A stretch of DNA of 56,944 nucleotides from Longimicrobiaceae bacterium (GCA_030447645.1 JAUJOM010000015.1:18735-75678), one strand, 5' to 3'. Positions 26,870-36,357 are shown, numbered from the stretch's first letter. Notes: generated by a model from the letters alone, not told the origin. A program made the numbers and translations.

Positions 26870-27309
26870 GAAGCTGAAGCTGCGAAAGTCAGGGGAGTCG
26901 GCTGCTGCGACTGGTGCGGGTGCTCGGTCCCGGCGTATACACGAAGCTTGTCGCGCATCTGACGGCCAAGCGCGTTCTTGGGAAGCATCCCCTTGACGGC
27001 GAGCTCGATTACGCGCTCCGGGTGACGCTCCATCATCCGTCGGAACGGGATGAAGCGGTCGTTCCCCATGTACCCGGTGTGCTTGAAGTACGTTTTCTGA
27101 TCCGGCTTGTTGCCGGTGAGACGAATCCGGTCGGCATTGATGACGACCACGTAGTCGCCGGTGTCCAGGTGCGGAGTGTACGTGGGCTTGTGCTTGCCGC
27201 GCAGCACCCGCGCAATTTCGGTCGCCAGGCGGCCGAGAACCTGATCGGCGGCATCGACCACGAACCACTGGTGCTCGATCTCCCCCGCCTTCACACTGTA
27301 CGTCTTCAT
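26866..27309 (-). CDS. rplM: 50S ribosomal protein L13
   Basis: A 147-residue L13. [19 protein letters not shown], the segment [18 protein letters not shown], and [15 protein letters not shown] are family signatures. The ATG at 27309 gives the usual length. It is the first gene of the long ribosomal/isoprenoid run and has its own strong promoter just upstream. Confidence 0.96.
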   Translation of the reverse strand: MKTYSVKAGEIEHQWFVVDAADQVLGRLATEIARVLRGKHKPTYTPHLDTGDYVVVINADRIRLTGNKPDQKTYFKHTGYMGNDRFIPFRRMMERHPERVIELAVKGMLPKNALGRQMRDKLRVYAGTEHPHQSQQPTPLTFAASAS

Positions 27310-27349
27310 CAAACTGAAACTGTTGGCATGCGGGAACAAGGAAACCGCA

Positions 27350-27378
27350 ACGATAGCAGTTGCCCGCGGCTCTGTCAA
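27350..27378 (-). promoter_or_regulatory. Strong candidate sigma-70 promoter for rplM-rpsI and downstream genes
   Basis: On the minus strand TTGACA (27378-27373) is a perfect -35 box, followed after exactly 17 bases by TATCGT (27355-27350). The -35 box contains the TGA stop of the upstream sigma-factor gene. The rplM start is about 40 bases from the -10 box. Confidence 0.65.
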
Positions 27379-28232
27379 GACAGAAAGGTCTCCAGAAAGC
27401 GGGCACGGGACTGATGGCGCAAGCGCAGCAGGGCCCGCTCCTTGATCTGCCGCACCCGTTCCCGGGTTATTCCGCACGCTTCACCGATCTGCTCCAGCGT
27501 GCGCGGCTCCTCGTCACCCAGTCCGAAGTACATCCGCAGCACCCAGGCTTCCCGCTCCTTTAGGGTAGAAAGGGTCTGCTCAATGGTGCGCTTCAGGGCT
27601 TCCTCGTACACCTCCTCGTCCGGCCCAGCCGAGTATGCGTCCTCCAGGTGATCGAGCAGGCGCCCGTCCTCACCCGGCGCGAATGGGGCATCCAGCGACA
27701 ACTCGACCCCAAAGGCTGCCAGGGTGGACTCGATCTCGGACTCTTGTACGTGCAGATCTCCGGCAAGCTCCTGCAGCGTCGGCTCACGCCCGAGCTCCTG
27801 CGAAAGCGCGGAGGAGCGCTTGCCGATCCGGTGCGCCGCCCCCGCGCGGCTGGTCGGCACCCGCACCATGCGCCCCTGCTCCGCTAGTGCCTGCAAGATC
27901 GCCTGACGGATCCACCAGACGGCATAGGAGATGAACTTGATCCCTTTGGTTTCGTCGAACTTCCGCGCGGCACGGATCAGGCCGATGTTACCCTCGTTGA
28001 TCAGGTCCACCAGCCCCACGCCCTGATGCTGGTAGCGCTTGGCCACACTCACCACGAAGCGCAGGTTGGAGCGTACCAGGAGGTCCAGTGCTTCCTCGTC
28101 ACCGGCACGAATCCGCTGCGCAAGCTCCGACTCCTGACCGCGGTCGAGCAACGAGTACACGCTGATCTCCCGAAGGTACTGATCCAGCGATTGGGATTCA
28201 GCGGCGAGTGAAGTAGACGAACGGGCTTTCAT
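27375..28232 (-). CDS. Primary-type RNA polymerase sigma factor (RpoD/SigA family)
   Basis: A 285-residue sigma-70 factor. Region 1.2 ([19 protein letters not shown]), region 2 ([37 protein letters not shown], then [13 protein letters not shown]), region 3 ([17 protein letters not shown]) and region 4 ([24 protein letters not shown]) are all visible. It is short for the main vegetative factor, lacking an extended region 1.1, so it may be a SigA or a group 2 factor. The ATG at 28232 is preferred to an upstream TTG. It lies between lepB and rplM. Confidence 0.9.
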   Translation of the reverse strand: MKARSSTSLAAESQSLDQYLREISVYSLLDRGQESELAQRIRAGDEEALDLLVRSNLRFVVSVAKRYQHQGVGLVDLINEGNIGLIRAARKFDETKGIKFISYAVWWIRQAILQALAEQGRMVRVPTSRAGAAHRIGKRSSALSQELGREPTLQELAGDLHVQESEIESTLAAFGVELSLDAPFAPGEDGRLLDHLEDAYSAGPDEEVYEEALKRTIEQTLSTLKEREAWVLRMYFGLGDEEPRTLEQIGEACGITRERVRQIKERALLRLRHQSRARFLETFLS

Positions 28233-28288
28233 CAAAGCGCTCGGGGCGCGGGAAACATGCGGGGTGGCGGAAGCGGAGGTGCCCAAAT

Positions 28289-28315
28289 GTGCTACACGGG
28301 CGGGCGGAGTGTCAA
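28289..28315 (-). promoter_or_regulatory. Possible promoter for the sigma-factor gene
   Basis: On the minus strand a perfect TTGACA (28315-28310) is followed after 15 bases by TAGCAC (28294-28289). The spacing is short and the -10 match is modest. It lies 57 bases upstream of the start at 28232. Confidence 0.35.
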
Positions 28316-28319
28316 GCCT

Positions 28320-29024
28320 TCACCGGATCGCCTCCCCGATTCTTGCCCACCGGACCGACGTAAGCCAGGCAAAGGGATTGGCGGCCCCCCGATCAAAGGA
28401 ATAATACACGAACATGGGCCGCCCCCGTATGGCGGCGGCATCCAGAAAGCCCCAGTAGCGGGAGTCTTCCGAGTTGTCGCGATTGTCGCCCAGGGCAAAA
28501 AACCTTCCCGGCGGGACCACGATCGGTCCCCAGTTATCCCGCGTGGGACGGTACTCAAATCCATCCCCCTTGCCTCTGATGAGATGGGCGAGCTGCCACA
28601 TCATCCGGCTGTCACCCGGGTCACTGAGCGGATCGATAGAGCGGATGTACGGCTCGGGCTGCCGCTTCCCATTCACCCAGAGCACCTTGTTCCGCATCTC
28701 CAGCGTATCTCCGGGCATGCCTACCAGGCGCTTGACGTAATTGCGATGTGGGTCGTGGGGAGGGAAGAACACCACCACGTCCCCTCGCTCCGGCACCGAC
28801 AACGAGGGGAGGCGGGTGTGCGTAAGCGGGATTTCGGCGCCGTAGACCGCCTTGTTGACCAGGAGAAAGTCCCCGACCATCAGCGTCCGCTCCATGGAGC
28901 CGGTCGGGATCTTGAACGCCTCGAAGAGCAGGCTGCGGATCAGGACGAACAGCAGAAACGCGGTCACGACCGCTTTGGTCCAGTCCCACATCCAGCTTCC
29001 CCTACGGACAGGCGCGTGCTCCAT
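28320..29024 (-). CDS. lepB: Signal peptidase I
   Basis: A 234-residue type I signal peptidase with one N-terminal membrane anchor (AVVTAFLLFVLIRSLLF). The catalytic serine lies in IPTGSMERTL and the general-base lysine in YVKRLVGMPGD. The C-terminal GDNRDNSEDSRYWG motif is conserved. The ATG at 29024 gives the standard topology; a longer frame upstream lacks support. Confidence 0.95.
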   Translation of the reverse strand: MEHAPVRRGSWMWDWTKAVVTAFLLFVLIRSLLFEAFKIPTGSMERTLMVGDFLLVNKAVYGAEIPLTHTRLPSLSVPERGDVVVFFPPHDPHRNYVKRLVGMPGDTLEMRNKVLWVNGKRQPEPYIRSIDPLSDPGDSRMMWQLAHLIRGKGDGFEYRPTRDNWGPIVVPPGRFFALGDNRDNSEDSRYWGFLDAAAIRGRPMFVYYSFDRGAANPFAWLTSVRWARIGEAIR

Positions 29025-29046
29025 CTCCCAGTGTACCCGCTCGCAA

Positions 29047-30570
29047 TTACAAGCGTTCCGCTTCCTCGGGCTCCTGCCCCGGCCCTGCATAGTTGTCGAT
29101 CTGCGCGCGCTGCAGGCGTCCCGAGTAGTCCAGATATCCCACCTTCGTTTCCGAGTAAAACTCGTACACCTCCCAGCCACCTTCTCGGTGCCCGTTGCCG
29201 GTCTGCTTCACCCCCCCAAAGGGCAGGTGTGCTTCCGCGCCGATGGTTGGTGCGTTGACGTAGGTGATCCCGTTATCCAGCTCCTGCAGTGCCCGAAACG
29301 ACACATTGACGTCGCGCGTGTAGACCGAGCTGGAAAGGCCGTACTTTACTTCGTTGTTGATCCGGAACGCTTCGTCCACGTCGCCGAAGCGGATCACTGA
29401 CAAAACAGGACCGAAGATTTCTTCGGTGGCGATGCGGGAGCCAGGCTGGACGTCCGTGAAGATGGTTGGCTCGAAGAAGAACCCATCTTTCAGCGCCCTG
29501 CCGGTGGCACGTTCACCACCGAGCGCCAGGTCACCCTCCCCCTGCCCTATCTCGACATACTGCTCCACTTTTTCGCGGGATGCCTCGTTGATGAGGGGCC
29601 CCACCTCCACATCCCCATCCAGCCCGTAGCCGAGCTTCAAGCCCTTCGCCTGCTTGCGAAGCCTGTCCACGAACTCGTCGTGGATGTCCTCATGCAACAG
29701 CAGTCGTGACGTGGCGGTGCAGCGCTGGCCGGTGGTGCCGAATGCACCCCAGAGCACCCCCTCCAGTGCCAAATCCAGATCGGCGTCCGGCATGACGATC
29801 TGCGCGTTCTTGCCGCCCATTTCCAGGGAAAGCCGCTTGTGCATCTCGCCGCAGATCCTGCCCACGATCCGTCCGGTTTCCGTGGACCCGGTGAACGAGA
29901 TCACCGGGATACCGGGGTGCTCCACGATCGCGGCCCCGACCTCCTCCCCCAGCCCGTGCACCAGGTTTACCACACCCCGTGGAATTCCCGCCTCCTCCAG
30001 GATTTCCACCAGCAGTGTGACCGTGTGCGGCACGTCCTCGGCCGGCTTGATGATCACACTGTTCCCGCAAAGCAGCGCCGGAAACATCTTCCAGGTGGGG
30101 ATGGCCATCGGAAAGTTGAAGGGCGTAATCAGCCCGCATACGCCGATGGGGCGGCGGAAGCTCATCGCCCACTTGTCGCGAAGCTCCGAGGGCACGGTAT
30201 GCCCGAAGAGGCGGCGCCCCTCGGTGGCCGCGTAGTAGGCGGTGTCGATCCCTTCCTGCACGTCGCCGCGCGTTTCCTGCAGCGTCTTCCCCATTTCTCG
30301 GGTGGCGGCGCGAGCAATTTCGTCCTTGCGGGCAGTAAGCAGGTCCCCGACGGTCTTGAGCAACGCGCCACGTTCGGGGGCCGGCGTGCGCCGCCAGGTC
30401 TCGTAGCCACGCCTGGCCGCCTCTACGGCGCGATCCACATCGTCACGTCCCGAGCGAGGCCACAGGCCGATCAGGTCGGATTGTTTCGCGGGATTGCGGT
30501 TCTCGAAGTACTCGCCCGTGGTGGGCTTCACCCACTCACCACCAATAAAGTTCTTGTGCTTATCTGCCAT
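29047..30570 (-). CDS. NAD(P)-dependent aldehyde dehydrogenase
   Basis: A 507-residue enzyme of the ALDH superfamily that oxidises an aldehyde to the acid. FNFPMAIPTWKMFPALLCGN, the cofactor motif SFTGSTETG, the catalytic glutamate in LEMGGKN, the nucleophilic cysteine in TTGQRCTATS and EEIFGPVLS are in order. The start at 30570 is preceded by GCGGAG. The substrate cannot be deduced; sequence style is closest to the aminoadipate/alpha-ketoglutarate semialdehyde type. No linked pathway gene is present. Confidence 0.9.
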   Translation of the reverse strand: MADKHKNFIGGEWVKPTTGEYFENRNPAKQSDLIGLWPRSGRDDVDRAVEAARRGYETWRRTPAPERGALLKTVGDLLTARKDEIARAATREMGKTLQETRGDVQEGIDTAYYAATEGRRLFGHTVPSELRDKWAMSFRRPIGVCGLITPFNFPMAIPTWKMFPALLCGNSVIIKPAEDVPHTVTLLVEILEEAGIPRGVVNLVHGLGEEVGAAIVEHPGIPVISFTGSTETGRIVGRICGEMHKRLSLEMGGKNAQIVMPDADLDLALEGVLWGAFGTTGQRCTATSRLLLHEDIHDEFVDRLRKQAKGLKLGYGLDGDVEVGPLINEASREKVEQYVEIGQGEGDLALGGERATGRALKDGFFFEPTIFTDVQPGSRIATEEIFGPVLSVIRFGDVDEAFRINNEVKYGLSSSVYTRDVNVSFRALQELDNGITYVNAPTIGAEAHLPFGGVKQTGNGHREGGWEVYEFYSETKVGYLDYSGRLQRAQIDNYAGPGQEPEEAERL

Positions 30571-30656
30571 AGTTCTCCGCGTGTACTCGAATGGAAGCGA
30601 GTGATGGGTGCGGAGAAAAGATCGGGTGTTGCGGGCGTGCTGTAAAGGCGATCTCC

Positions 30657-32194
30657 TCAGCGGAAAGTGATCACTTTGACTGGAACTCTGCTCACCGCCG
30701 CCTGACCATTGCCCAGCGCACCCGTAGATCCATCGCCCCAACAGTAGGCCGCGCCGTCCGGAGTGACCACGCATGTATGGAAGAGACCCGCGCTGATTGA
30801 CTCGAACACCAGACCGCCCGCCACCTCGGAAGGTACCAAGCTGCCCGCTTCCTTTCCGTCTCCAAGCTGACCGGATCTATTGTTGCCCCAGCAGAAGGCA
30901 CGCCCTGCCGTCGTGACACCACAAGCATGCCCGAAACCCGCACTCACAGCCCAAAAGCGAAGCTCGCCAGCCACACGCGTGGGCGTGCTCGTCGCGACTT
31001 CTGTTCCATTACCAAGAGTACCTTGGAGTTTCTGCCCCAGCACCAGGCGGTGTCTTGGGGGTAACGGCACAGGTAAACTCTCCACCAACATCAATGGAGC
31101 GAAAGCGATGGCCACCCTGGACAGCCAAGGGCACCCTGCTGCATATGCCTGATGTATATAGTCCCCGTACATGTCTCTGTGGTGGCGCTGCCTAGGCTTT
31201 GGCACCGATACCCTGAAATCCCCAGCAGTACGCTGCACCGTCTGTGGTGATGCACAAACGAAGGGGAAATGGAATGCCTTCGCACTTAATGACTGAAAAA
31301 CGTGTCCACCCGCCACCGGAAGGAATTCCGCGCTCTTGCCGAGCGTGGTTCCTATGCCGAGCGTACCGAAGGGTGTTGTTTCCACGACAGTAGGCAGCTC
31401 CTGCCTCCGTCAAACCGCATTCGTATGGGCCTCCCAGGTGCAGAGCCGCCACTCACCTGTCGGAAGGGAGGGCTCGCGACAACACGCGGTGTCGGGTGGA
31501 GGAGCGGGCGTCCCAGGTGCAGTGCCGTCGTTGGCGACAGCCCAGATCCCGTCGCCTAACCGATGGTGGTAGCTCGGAGCGGAGCGAAAGGCGAGCCCTC
31601 CGGCGAGCGGAGCCGCTACCGTCAGAGTCACCGACCGATACCGAGTCGCCGTCGAGGAGCTGCCGGAGCCCCAGCAGAATGCGGTGGCGCGTTGACTGGC
31701 AACAGGCTGGTACAGCCCCTGACGGTAAACACTCCAGCTTTGATCGGACCCCGCAACGGTGAGCGCCTGGTACCGCACCGCTACCCCCGGCCCCTGACGG
31801 CCGGTTCCACTAAGTGATCGATTGCCCGCCAATCCGTGGCGGAGACGCTGAGCTTGGCTGGTGCCTGCTGGCTGGCGGAGGCGCGCACATTGGGCCCGGG
31901 CGTGAGTCCAACACTCACTTTAGAATCCGACCTCGACTCTGTAGCCACAGAGATGGGCTGTTCTGGACCGCCATTTACCTGATACGCAGCACTCGCCAGC
32001 CCAGCATTGTCAGTCAGCGTTCCACTAAGTACGACAGTAGAGTCAGGGGAAGTAAAGGACTGGCTTGGACTGATGATCGTTACTTCGGGTGGGGTCACAT
32101 CCCGACCCGGTGCAGCAGGCTCAGTGCAGCCGGCAATTGGCAATACGGCAGATGCGAATACTACGGAGAGGCCAACACGATTCGGAAAATGCAT
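30657..32194 (-). pseudogene. Lipoprotein with Ig-like domain and RCC1 repeats, multiply frameshifted
   Basis: The 5' end encodes a signal peptide with lipobox (VVFASAVLPIAGC), then a beta-sandwich Ig-like segment (DVTPPEVTIISPSQSFTSPD). Downstream, in other frames, come RCC1 propeller repeats: VSAGFGHACGVTTAGRAFCW with GNNRSGQLGD, and ISAGLFHTCVVTPDGAAYCW with GDGSTGALGN. At least four frame changes interrupt the reading between about 31000 and 31810. The repeats nearest the 3' end are intact. Such repeats form seven-bladed surface propellers; the target is unknown. Decay is more plausible here than at lptF, although error cannot be excluded. Confidence 0.7.
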
Positions 32195-32318
32195 GGGGCC
32201 AGGAAGGTAGTAGAGTTTGCCGGAACACGGCATCACTGATCCCCAGCCTGAGCATCCAATGTACTACGAAAGCCGCCAAACGTAGCGCTAGGGCTCTATT
32301 GCAGTCAATTTAGCGGAA

Positions 32319-32398
32319 TCATTCTTCCCGCACAAGAGCGCAGCGCTCGATCTTCTTGTACAGGTTGGAGCGGCAAGCAGCCGAGCCGTGGCTGCCAC
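32319..32398 (-). repeat. Degenerate copy of the 3' end of the ntrC-like gene
   Basis: Minus-strand reading gives RSNLYKKIERCALVREE and a stop, identical at 15 of 17 residues to the end of the regulator encoded at 33009. The match continues for about 80 bases with a small deletion that breaks the frame. The rest of 32195-32411 shows no gene. It lies on the far side of the DUF2442/DUF4160 pair from the intact copy. Confidence 0.75.
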
Positions 32399-32411
32399 GC
32401 TGTGCACAGAA

Positions 32412-32723
32412 TTACCGCGTGGTGCTGATGGCGGTCGGCTCCCACTGCTGTATACGCCCAATCAAGCGGTCAACCTGCAGTGGCCAATCATGCAGCGTGG
32501 CCGGATCAAAGTCCGCACCGGTGGGCCACACCAGGGTGTGCGCCTCAGGGTCGATGCTCACTTGGGCGAAGACGGCCGGATCACGGAGCGGACCGAAGAG
32601 ATCCCCAGCGAGAATCGGCTCAAAGTTGATGGTGCGTTCGGTGCCGTCGTCGAAGCCCAGGCGGAGGGTGTAGTCAGCCACCAAGTCGAAGCGGCGCACG
32701 CGGTAGATCGGATGAGTACCCAT
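32412..32723 (-). CDS. DUF2442-family protein
   Basis: A 103-residue protein matching the DUF2442 pattern: VRRFDLVADYTLRLGFDDG, then LFGPLRDPAVFAQVSIDPEA and TLVWPTGADFDPATLH. The family is often next to DUF4160 proteins, as here, 8 bases downstream of the DUF4160 gene. Some such pairs are discussed as toxin-antitoxin-like modules, but no activity can be claimed from the sequence. The start at 32723 follows family length. Confidence 0.85.
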   Translation of the reverse strand: MGTHPIYRVRRFDLVADYTLRLGFDDGTERTINFEPILAGDLFGPLRDPAVFAQVSIDPEAHTLVWPTGADFDPATLHDWPLQVDRLIGRIQQWEPTAISTTR

Positions 32724-32731
32724 GGCGTATA

Positions 32732-33001
32732 TCAGGTCAGAGGCGCGATGGGGAGCGGTTCGCGGCCGGCCTGCAGCCGCTCCCAACTGGCCAACAGCTC
32801 GGATTGGTGCAACTCGGCCCAGGCTTCTACCAATCGTTGCTGACGCTTGGGGAGTGTACCCGCGATCAACTCAACCGGGTCCAGGCTGTAAATCCCCACC
32901 TCGTTCTGATAGTAAGCGTGGAAGTGCGGAACATGATGGGGAGTACCGACTTCCAAGTACATTCGTATGATGATCCCATAGAAGCGGCTGAGTTCCGGCA
33001 C
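32732..33001 (-). CDS. DUF4160-family protein
   Basis: An 89-residue protein with the DUF4160 pattern: PELSRFYGIIIRMYLEV, HHVPHFHAYYQ and VGIYSLD, then a C-terminal helix (RLVEAWAELHQSELLASWER). The GTG at 33001 gives the usual start of the family and lies 7 bases beyond the stop of the ntrC-like gene. The pair with DUF2442 is flanked by two copies of the regulator's 3' end. Function unknown. Confidence 0.85.
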   Translation of the reverse strand: MPELSRFYGIIIRMYLEVGTPHHVPHFHAYYQNEVGIYSLDPVELIAGTLPKRQQRLVEAWAELHQSELLASWERLQAGREPLPIAPLT

Positions 33002-33008
33002 GTGACAC

Positions 33009-34370
33009 TTACTCTTCCCGTACCAATTCGTAGCGCTCGATCTTTTTGTACAGATTGGAGCGCGGCATGTCGAGCAGCCGCGCCGTCTCGGCCACGTTCC
33101 AGTCGTTCTCCCGCAACTTCTGGAGGATGAAGGCCCGCTCGGCGACATCCTTGAACTCGGCAAAGGTCGTAGAGCTGAGCAGATCCGCGGAAAGGCTGCC
33201 ACCCTGCGGCTTACCAGCTACCAGCATATCCACGTCCGCGGCGGTGATTGTGTCCCCAGAGGCGAGGATCAACAGACGCTCCACGGTGTTGCGCAGCTCG
33301 CGCACATTGCCGGGCCAGTCCATGCGCTGCAAGCGCTCGACCGCCTCGGGCGAAAAGCGGCGAGGACGGAGCATGCCTTCTCGCACCGTGCGATCCGCGA
33401 AGTGCTGCACCAGCATGGCGATGTCTTCGCGGCGCTCCCGGAGCGGCGGCAGGTGCAGTGGAATCACGTTCAACCGGTAGAAGAGATCTTCACGGAAGCG
33501 CCCACCGCGGATCTCCTCCGCCAGCTCCTTGTTGGTGGCGGAAAGCACCCGCACATCCACCTGGATCGCTCGTGCACCGCCGACACGGGTGATCACTCCT
33601 TCCTGCAGCGCACGCAGCACTTTGGCCTGGGCGTTGGGGCTCATATCCCCGATCTCGTCCAGGAAGAGCGTCCCGGTATGGGCAAGCTCGAACTTGCCGG
33701 CACGGTCTTCATGGGCGCCGGTGAAGGAGCCCTTCATGTGGCCGAAGAGCTCGGATTCGATCAGCTCCGCCGGGATGGCGGCACAGTTGACCTCTACGAA
33801 TGGGCGGTTGGCACGGGGCGAAAGACGGTGGATCGCCCGGGCGACAAGCTCCTTGCCGGTCCCATTCTCGCCGGTGATCAGGACCCGCGCATCCGTGGGT
33901 GCCACCCGCTCCACGCGTTCCAGCACCTGGCGCACCGCGAAGCTGCGGCCGACCATCTCGTGGCGCTGCTGGACCTCGGTGCGAAGCCGCGCATTTTCCT
34001 CGGCGAGACCCCGCTGCTGCAGCGCGTTTCGAAGCAGCACCAGGATTCGATCTGTATCGAGCGGCTTTTCCAGGAAGTCGTATGCCCCGCGCCGGGTAGC
34101 TTGTACCGCGGTTTCAATGGTCCCGTGCCCGCTGATCATCACCACCAGCGCTCCAGGATCAATCTCCCGCAGCCGGGAAAGCACCTCCAGCCCGTCCATT
34201 CGGGCCATCTTCACGTCCAGAAAGGTGAGGTCGGGGCGAAACTCCTCAAAGAGCGTGATTGCTTCGGCACCTCCACCGGCCGCACGAATGTCATGCCCCT
34301 CGTACTCCAGGAGTTGCGACAGGACGTGCCGGATTCCCTGCTCGTCGTCTACAACCAGGATGCGTGCCAT
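33009..34370 (-). CDS. NtrC/NtrX-type sigma-54 response regulator
   Basis: A 453-residue regulator: receiver domain with ILVVDDEQG and phosphoacceptor Asp in LTFLDVKMARMDG, AAA+ domain with Walker A GENGTGKE, the sigma-54 loop GSFTGA, LFLDEIGDMS, and a Fis-type HTH (NVAETARLLDMPRSNLYKKI). The start at 34370 follows the previous gene's stop as TGATG. The likely partner is the large NtrY-like kinase 4-8 kb upstream on the same strand, encoded in the same gene run, rather than the distant PilS-like kinase. Confidence 0.88.
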   Translation of the reverse strand: MARILVVDDEQGIRHVLSQLLEYEGHDIRAAGGGAEAITLFEEFRPDLTFLDVKMARMDGLEVLSRLREIDPGALVVMISGHGTIETAVQATRRGAYDFLEKPLDTDRILVLLRNALQQRGLAEENARLRTEVQQRHEMVGRSFAVRQVLERVERVAPTDARVLITGENGTGKELVARAIHRLSPRANRPFVEVNCAAIPAELIESELFGHMKGSFTGAHEDRAGKFELAHTGTLFLDEIGDMSPNAQAKVLRALQEGVITRVGGARAIQVDVRVLSATNKELAEEIRGGRFREDLFYRLNVIPLHLPPLRERREDIAMLVQHFADRTVREGMLRPRRFSPEAVERLQRMDWPGNVRELRNTVERLLILASGDTITAADVDMLVAGKPQGGSLSADLLSSTTFAEFKDVAERAFILQKLRENDWNVAETARLLDMPRSNLYKKIERYELVREE

Positions 34371-34974
34371 CAGCGGGCTGGCGTGAGTACCAGGTTGCCG
34401 TCCCGGACGCTTGCCCTTCCCACTCCATCTGGAAGACGAACCGGGAGCGCAGTAGGAGCCAGACCCGGGTTCCGGACGCCGCCCGATGCGTTCGAGTGCC
34501 GTCGGGTACAGGTGGGCTGGGATGGGGATATTGGCGAAGCGTACATCCATGATGTCCAGTGCCACCCTGCCCTGCTCCAGCGGTTGGACACGCCCAATAA
34601 TCTCGACGGGTGCCGTATCCGGAAGAAACGCCCGAGCCCGCTCCAATTCCGCACATTCGGGAGCCGCTCCGTGGGAACCCGCGCCCGTAAGCGGAGGGTG
34701 TCACCCGACATGGCGACCCTCGCGTCGCTGAGCATGGCTGGAAATTGGTCCGCGTAGCGGTAGCGCGGATCAGACTGGTGATCTCGACTCCCGAAAGCTG
34801 CACGCTGTCCCCATTCTGACTCAGCCGCCGCAGCTTGGCTTCGGCCTGAGCCGCCGCCTCCGGCGAAACGGTGGCGGCCACTTCATCCTCCTGCCCAAAG
34901 AAGTGGCCCCGGAGCGCCCACACGAGCACCCCTCCGAGAACGAGCACCAGCAGCACAACCAGCAACCTTCTCAC
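34370..34974 (-). pseudogene. Membrane-anchored hypothetical protein, frameshifted
   Basis: Reading across frames gives a protein of about 200 residues: one N-terminal membrane anchor (LLVVLLVLVLGGVLVWAL), a short helical linker (AQAEAKLRRLSQNGDSVQLS), a strand-rich domain (SDARVAMSGDTLRLRARVP, GRVQPLEQGRVALDIMDVRF) and the end VRDGNLVLTPAR. Frame changes occur near 34762, 34640 and 34480. The pattern resembles small periplasmic domains but no family is recognised. It starts with GTG overlapping the previous stop and ends as TGATG with the regulator. Confidence 0.55.
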
Positions 34975-36142
34975 ATCACCTCCACGGGCTCAGGGGTGTT
35001 TGCCCCGCATGCTTGCAGGATTGCATCAGCGGCACGATCCACCTCGGCTTCCGTGGTTGCCCACCCGAGCGACAGGCGCAACGCTCCGGCACGCTCCGTA
35101 CCGAGTGCCGCGTGAGCGCCGGAGCACAGTGCAGACCAGCGCGGGCGAGAATGCCATGCTCCCGGTCCAGTCGGCTGGCCAGCGTGGCGGCATCCAGGGT
35201 GTCCGCGGTTAGCGTCACGATGCCTACGCCGTCGAGTGCCGCCGGTGAGCGGACGCGCACGCCAGACGTTGCTTGCAGCCGCCTGAGAAGCCGGTGCTTC
35301 AATCCGGACTCCCGCTCGTGCAGGGCGTTCGGCTGCTGTTCAAGCACCCACCGCACGCCCGCAAGCAGACCCGCCAGGCCGGGCCCATTCTGTGAGCCTG
35401 CCTCCAGGCGATCGGGTAGCAGCCCTGGCATACCGTCGGAATCCGAATCGCCCCCCGTTCCGCCGAGCAGCAGTGGGGCAACGTCAACGCCGTCCCGAAC
35501 CCAGAGACCTCCCGTACCTTGTGGCCCAAGCAGCCCCTTGTGCCCCGTGAAGGCGAGCAGGTCCACCCCGAGCTCGTGTACCCGAACGGGCAGGTGCCCC
35601 GCGGTCTGGCAGGCGTCGAGCAGCACCAGCGCGCCATGGGCGTGCGCTCGCCGTGCCAGCTCCGCCACGGGGAGCAGCGCTCCGATCACATTGGACGCGT
35701 GTGGAAGCACCAGCAGTCGCGCACCCCGGAGAGCCTGCTCCGCTTCATCCAGATCGATGCCACCATCGGGACTGCCGGAAAGCACAAGCTCTTCTACCCC
35801 ACGCTGCCTCAATACGGATATCGGGCGGCGAACCGCATGGTGGTCGTATGCCGTGCGGACCACCCGGTCACCGGGAGCCAGCAACCCGAAGAGCGCCGTG
35901 TTCAGAGCGTGAGTGCCGTTGAACTGAAAGGCGATTCTTCCGGGATCGCCACTGATCCCGAACAGCTCGGCCAGCGCTCGGCGGCAACGCAGCATGACTC
36001 GCCCCGCCTCGATCGCGCGCCGATGCCCGGAGCGGCCGGGCGTGGCTCCGATGTCGCGGAGATACTCGGTGACGGCCTCGGTGACCGCGTCCGGCCGAAT
36101 CGCCGAGGTAGCTGCGTAGTCGAGATAGATCGAGTCGCGCAT
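34971..36142 (-). CDS. Class V aminotransferase / cysteine desulfurase-like enzyme, frameshift near the C-terminus
   Basis: A PLP enzyme of about 390 residues. The PLP lysine is in AFTGHKGLLGPQGTGG, preceded by LLDACQTAGHLP, and IYLDYAATSAIRP opens it. This matches NifS/SufS-like proteins and is close to those of the selenocysteine-lyase type. Near 35120 one base (G) appears lost. Without the shift the frame ends in unrelated sequence; with it, ALGTERAGALRLSLGWATTE continues the family to a TGA at 34973-34971. The start at 36142 (ATG, TGATG overlap) is preferred to a GTG at 36145. Neighbouring larE suggests a sulfur-mobilising role. Confidence 0.75.
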
Positions 36143-36357
36143 CACTCCGCCAGATCCAGCGCCACGTAGCGGAAGCCGAGTGCGCGCATGTCTTCGGAAA
36201 CGCTATACCCCTCCGGACCGATCAGGCGGGCCCATTCGGCGCCGGGTACCGAGAGAGCGGAGATCTCGCCGTTGTGACCTACGGCTTCCACGGAAGCGCC
36301 TGCCAGCCCGTGGGCGGCAAGTACCCGCTCCGCCGCAGCGATCCTTTCCGTGCTCAC
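36142..36357 (-). CDS. Stand-alone copy of the LarE C-terminal domain
   Basis: A 71-residue protein that aligns with the end of the LarE protein encoded just upstream: AAERVLAAHG with [21 protein letters not shown] with [10 protein letters not shown], and MRALGFRYVALDL with [13 protein letters not shown]. It contains no PP-loop. The start (GTG 36357) overlaps the larE stop as GTGA, so the two are probably made together. This looks like a duplicated domain kept as a separate subunit. I do not know of a described case. Confidence 0.7.
   Translation of the reverse strand: MSTERIAAAERVLAAHGLAGASVEAVGHNGEISALSVPGAEWARLIGPEGYSVSEDMRALGFRYVALDLAE

Noticed and set aside
28257..29258. Plus-strand open frame opposite lepB
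   Set aside because: lepB has its catalytic Ser and Lys motifs on the minus strand; the plus-strand product has no recognisable feature.
31540..31570. GCCTAAC box near 31553 as a further attC site
   Set aside because: It lies within RCC1 repeat coding sequence and no matching right core box or hairpin is found near it.
34976..36145. Aminotransferase frame ending at 34976 as the natural C-terminus
   Set aside because: The last 45 residues in that frame are unlike the family, while one added base at 35120 restores the family sequence to a stop at 34973-34971 that overlaps the next start.
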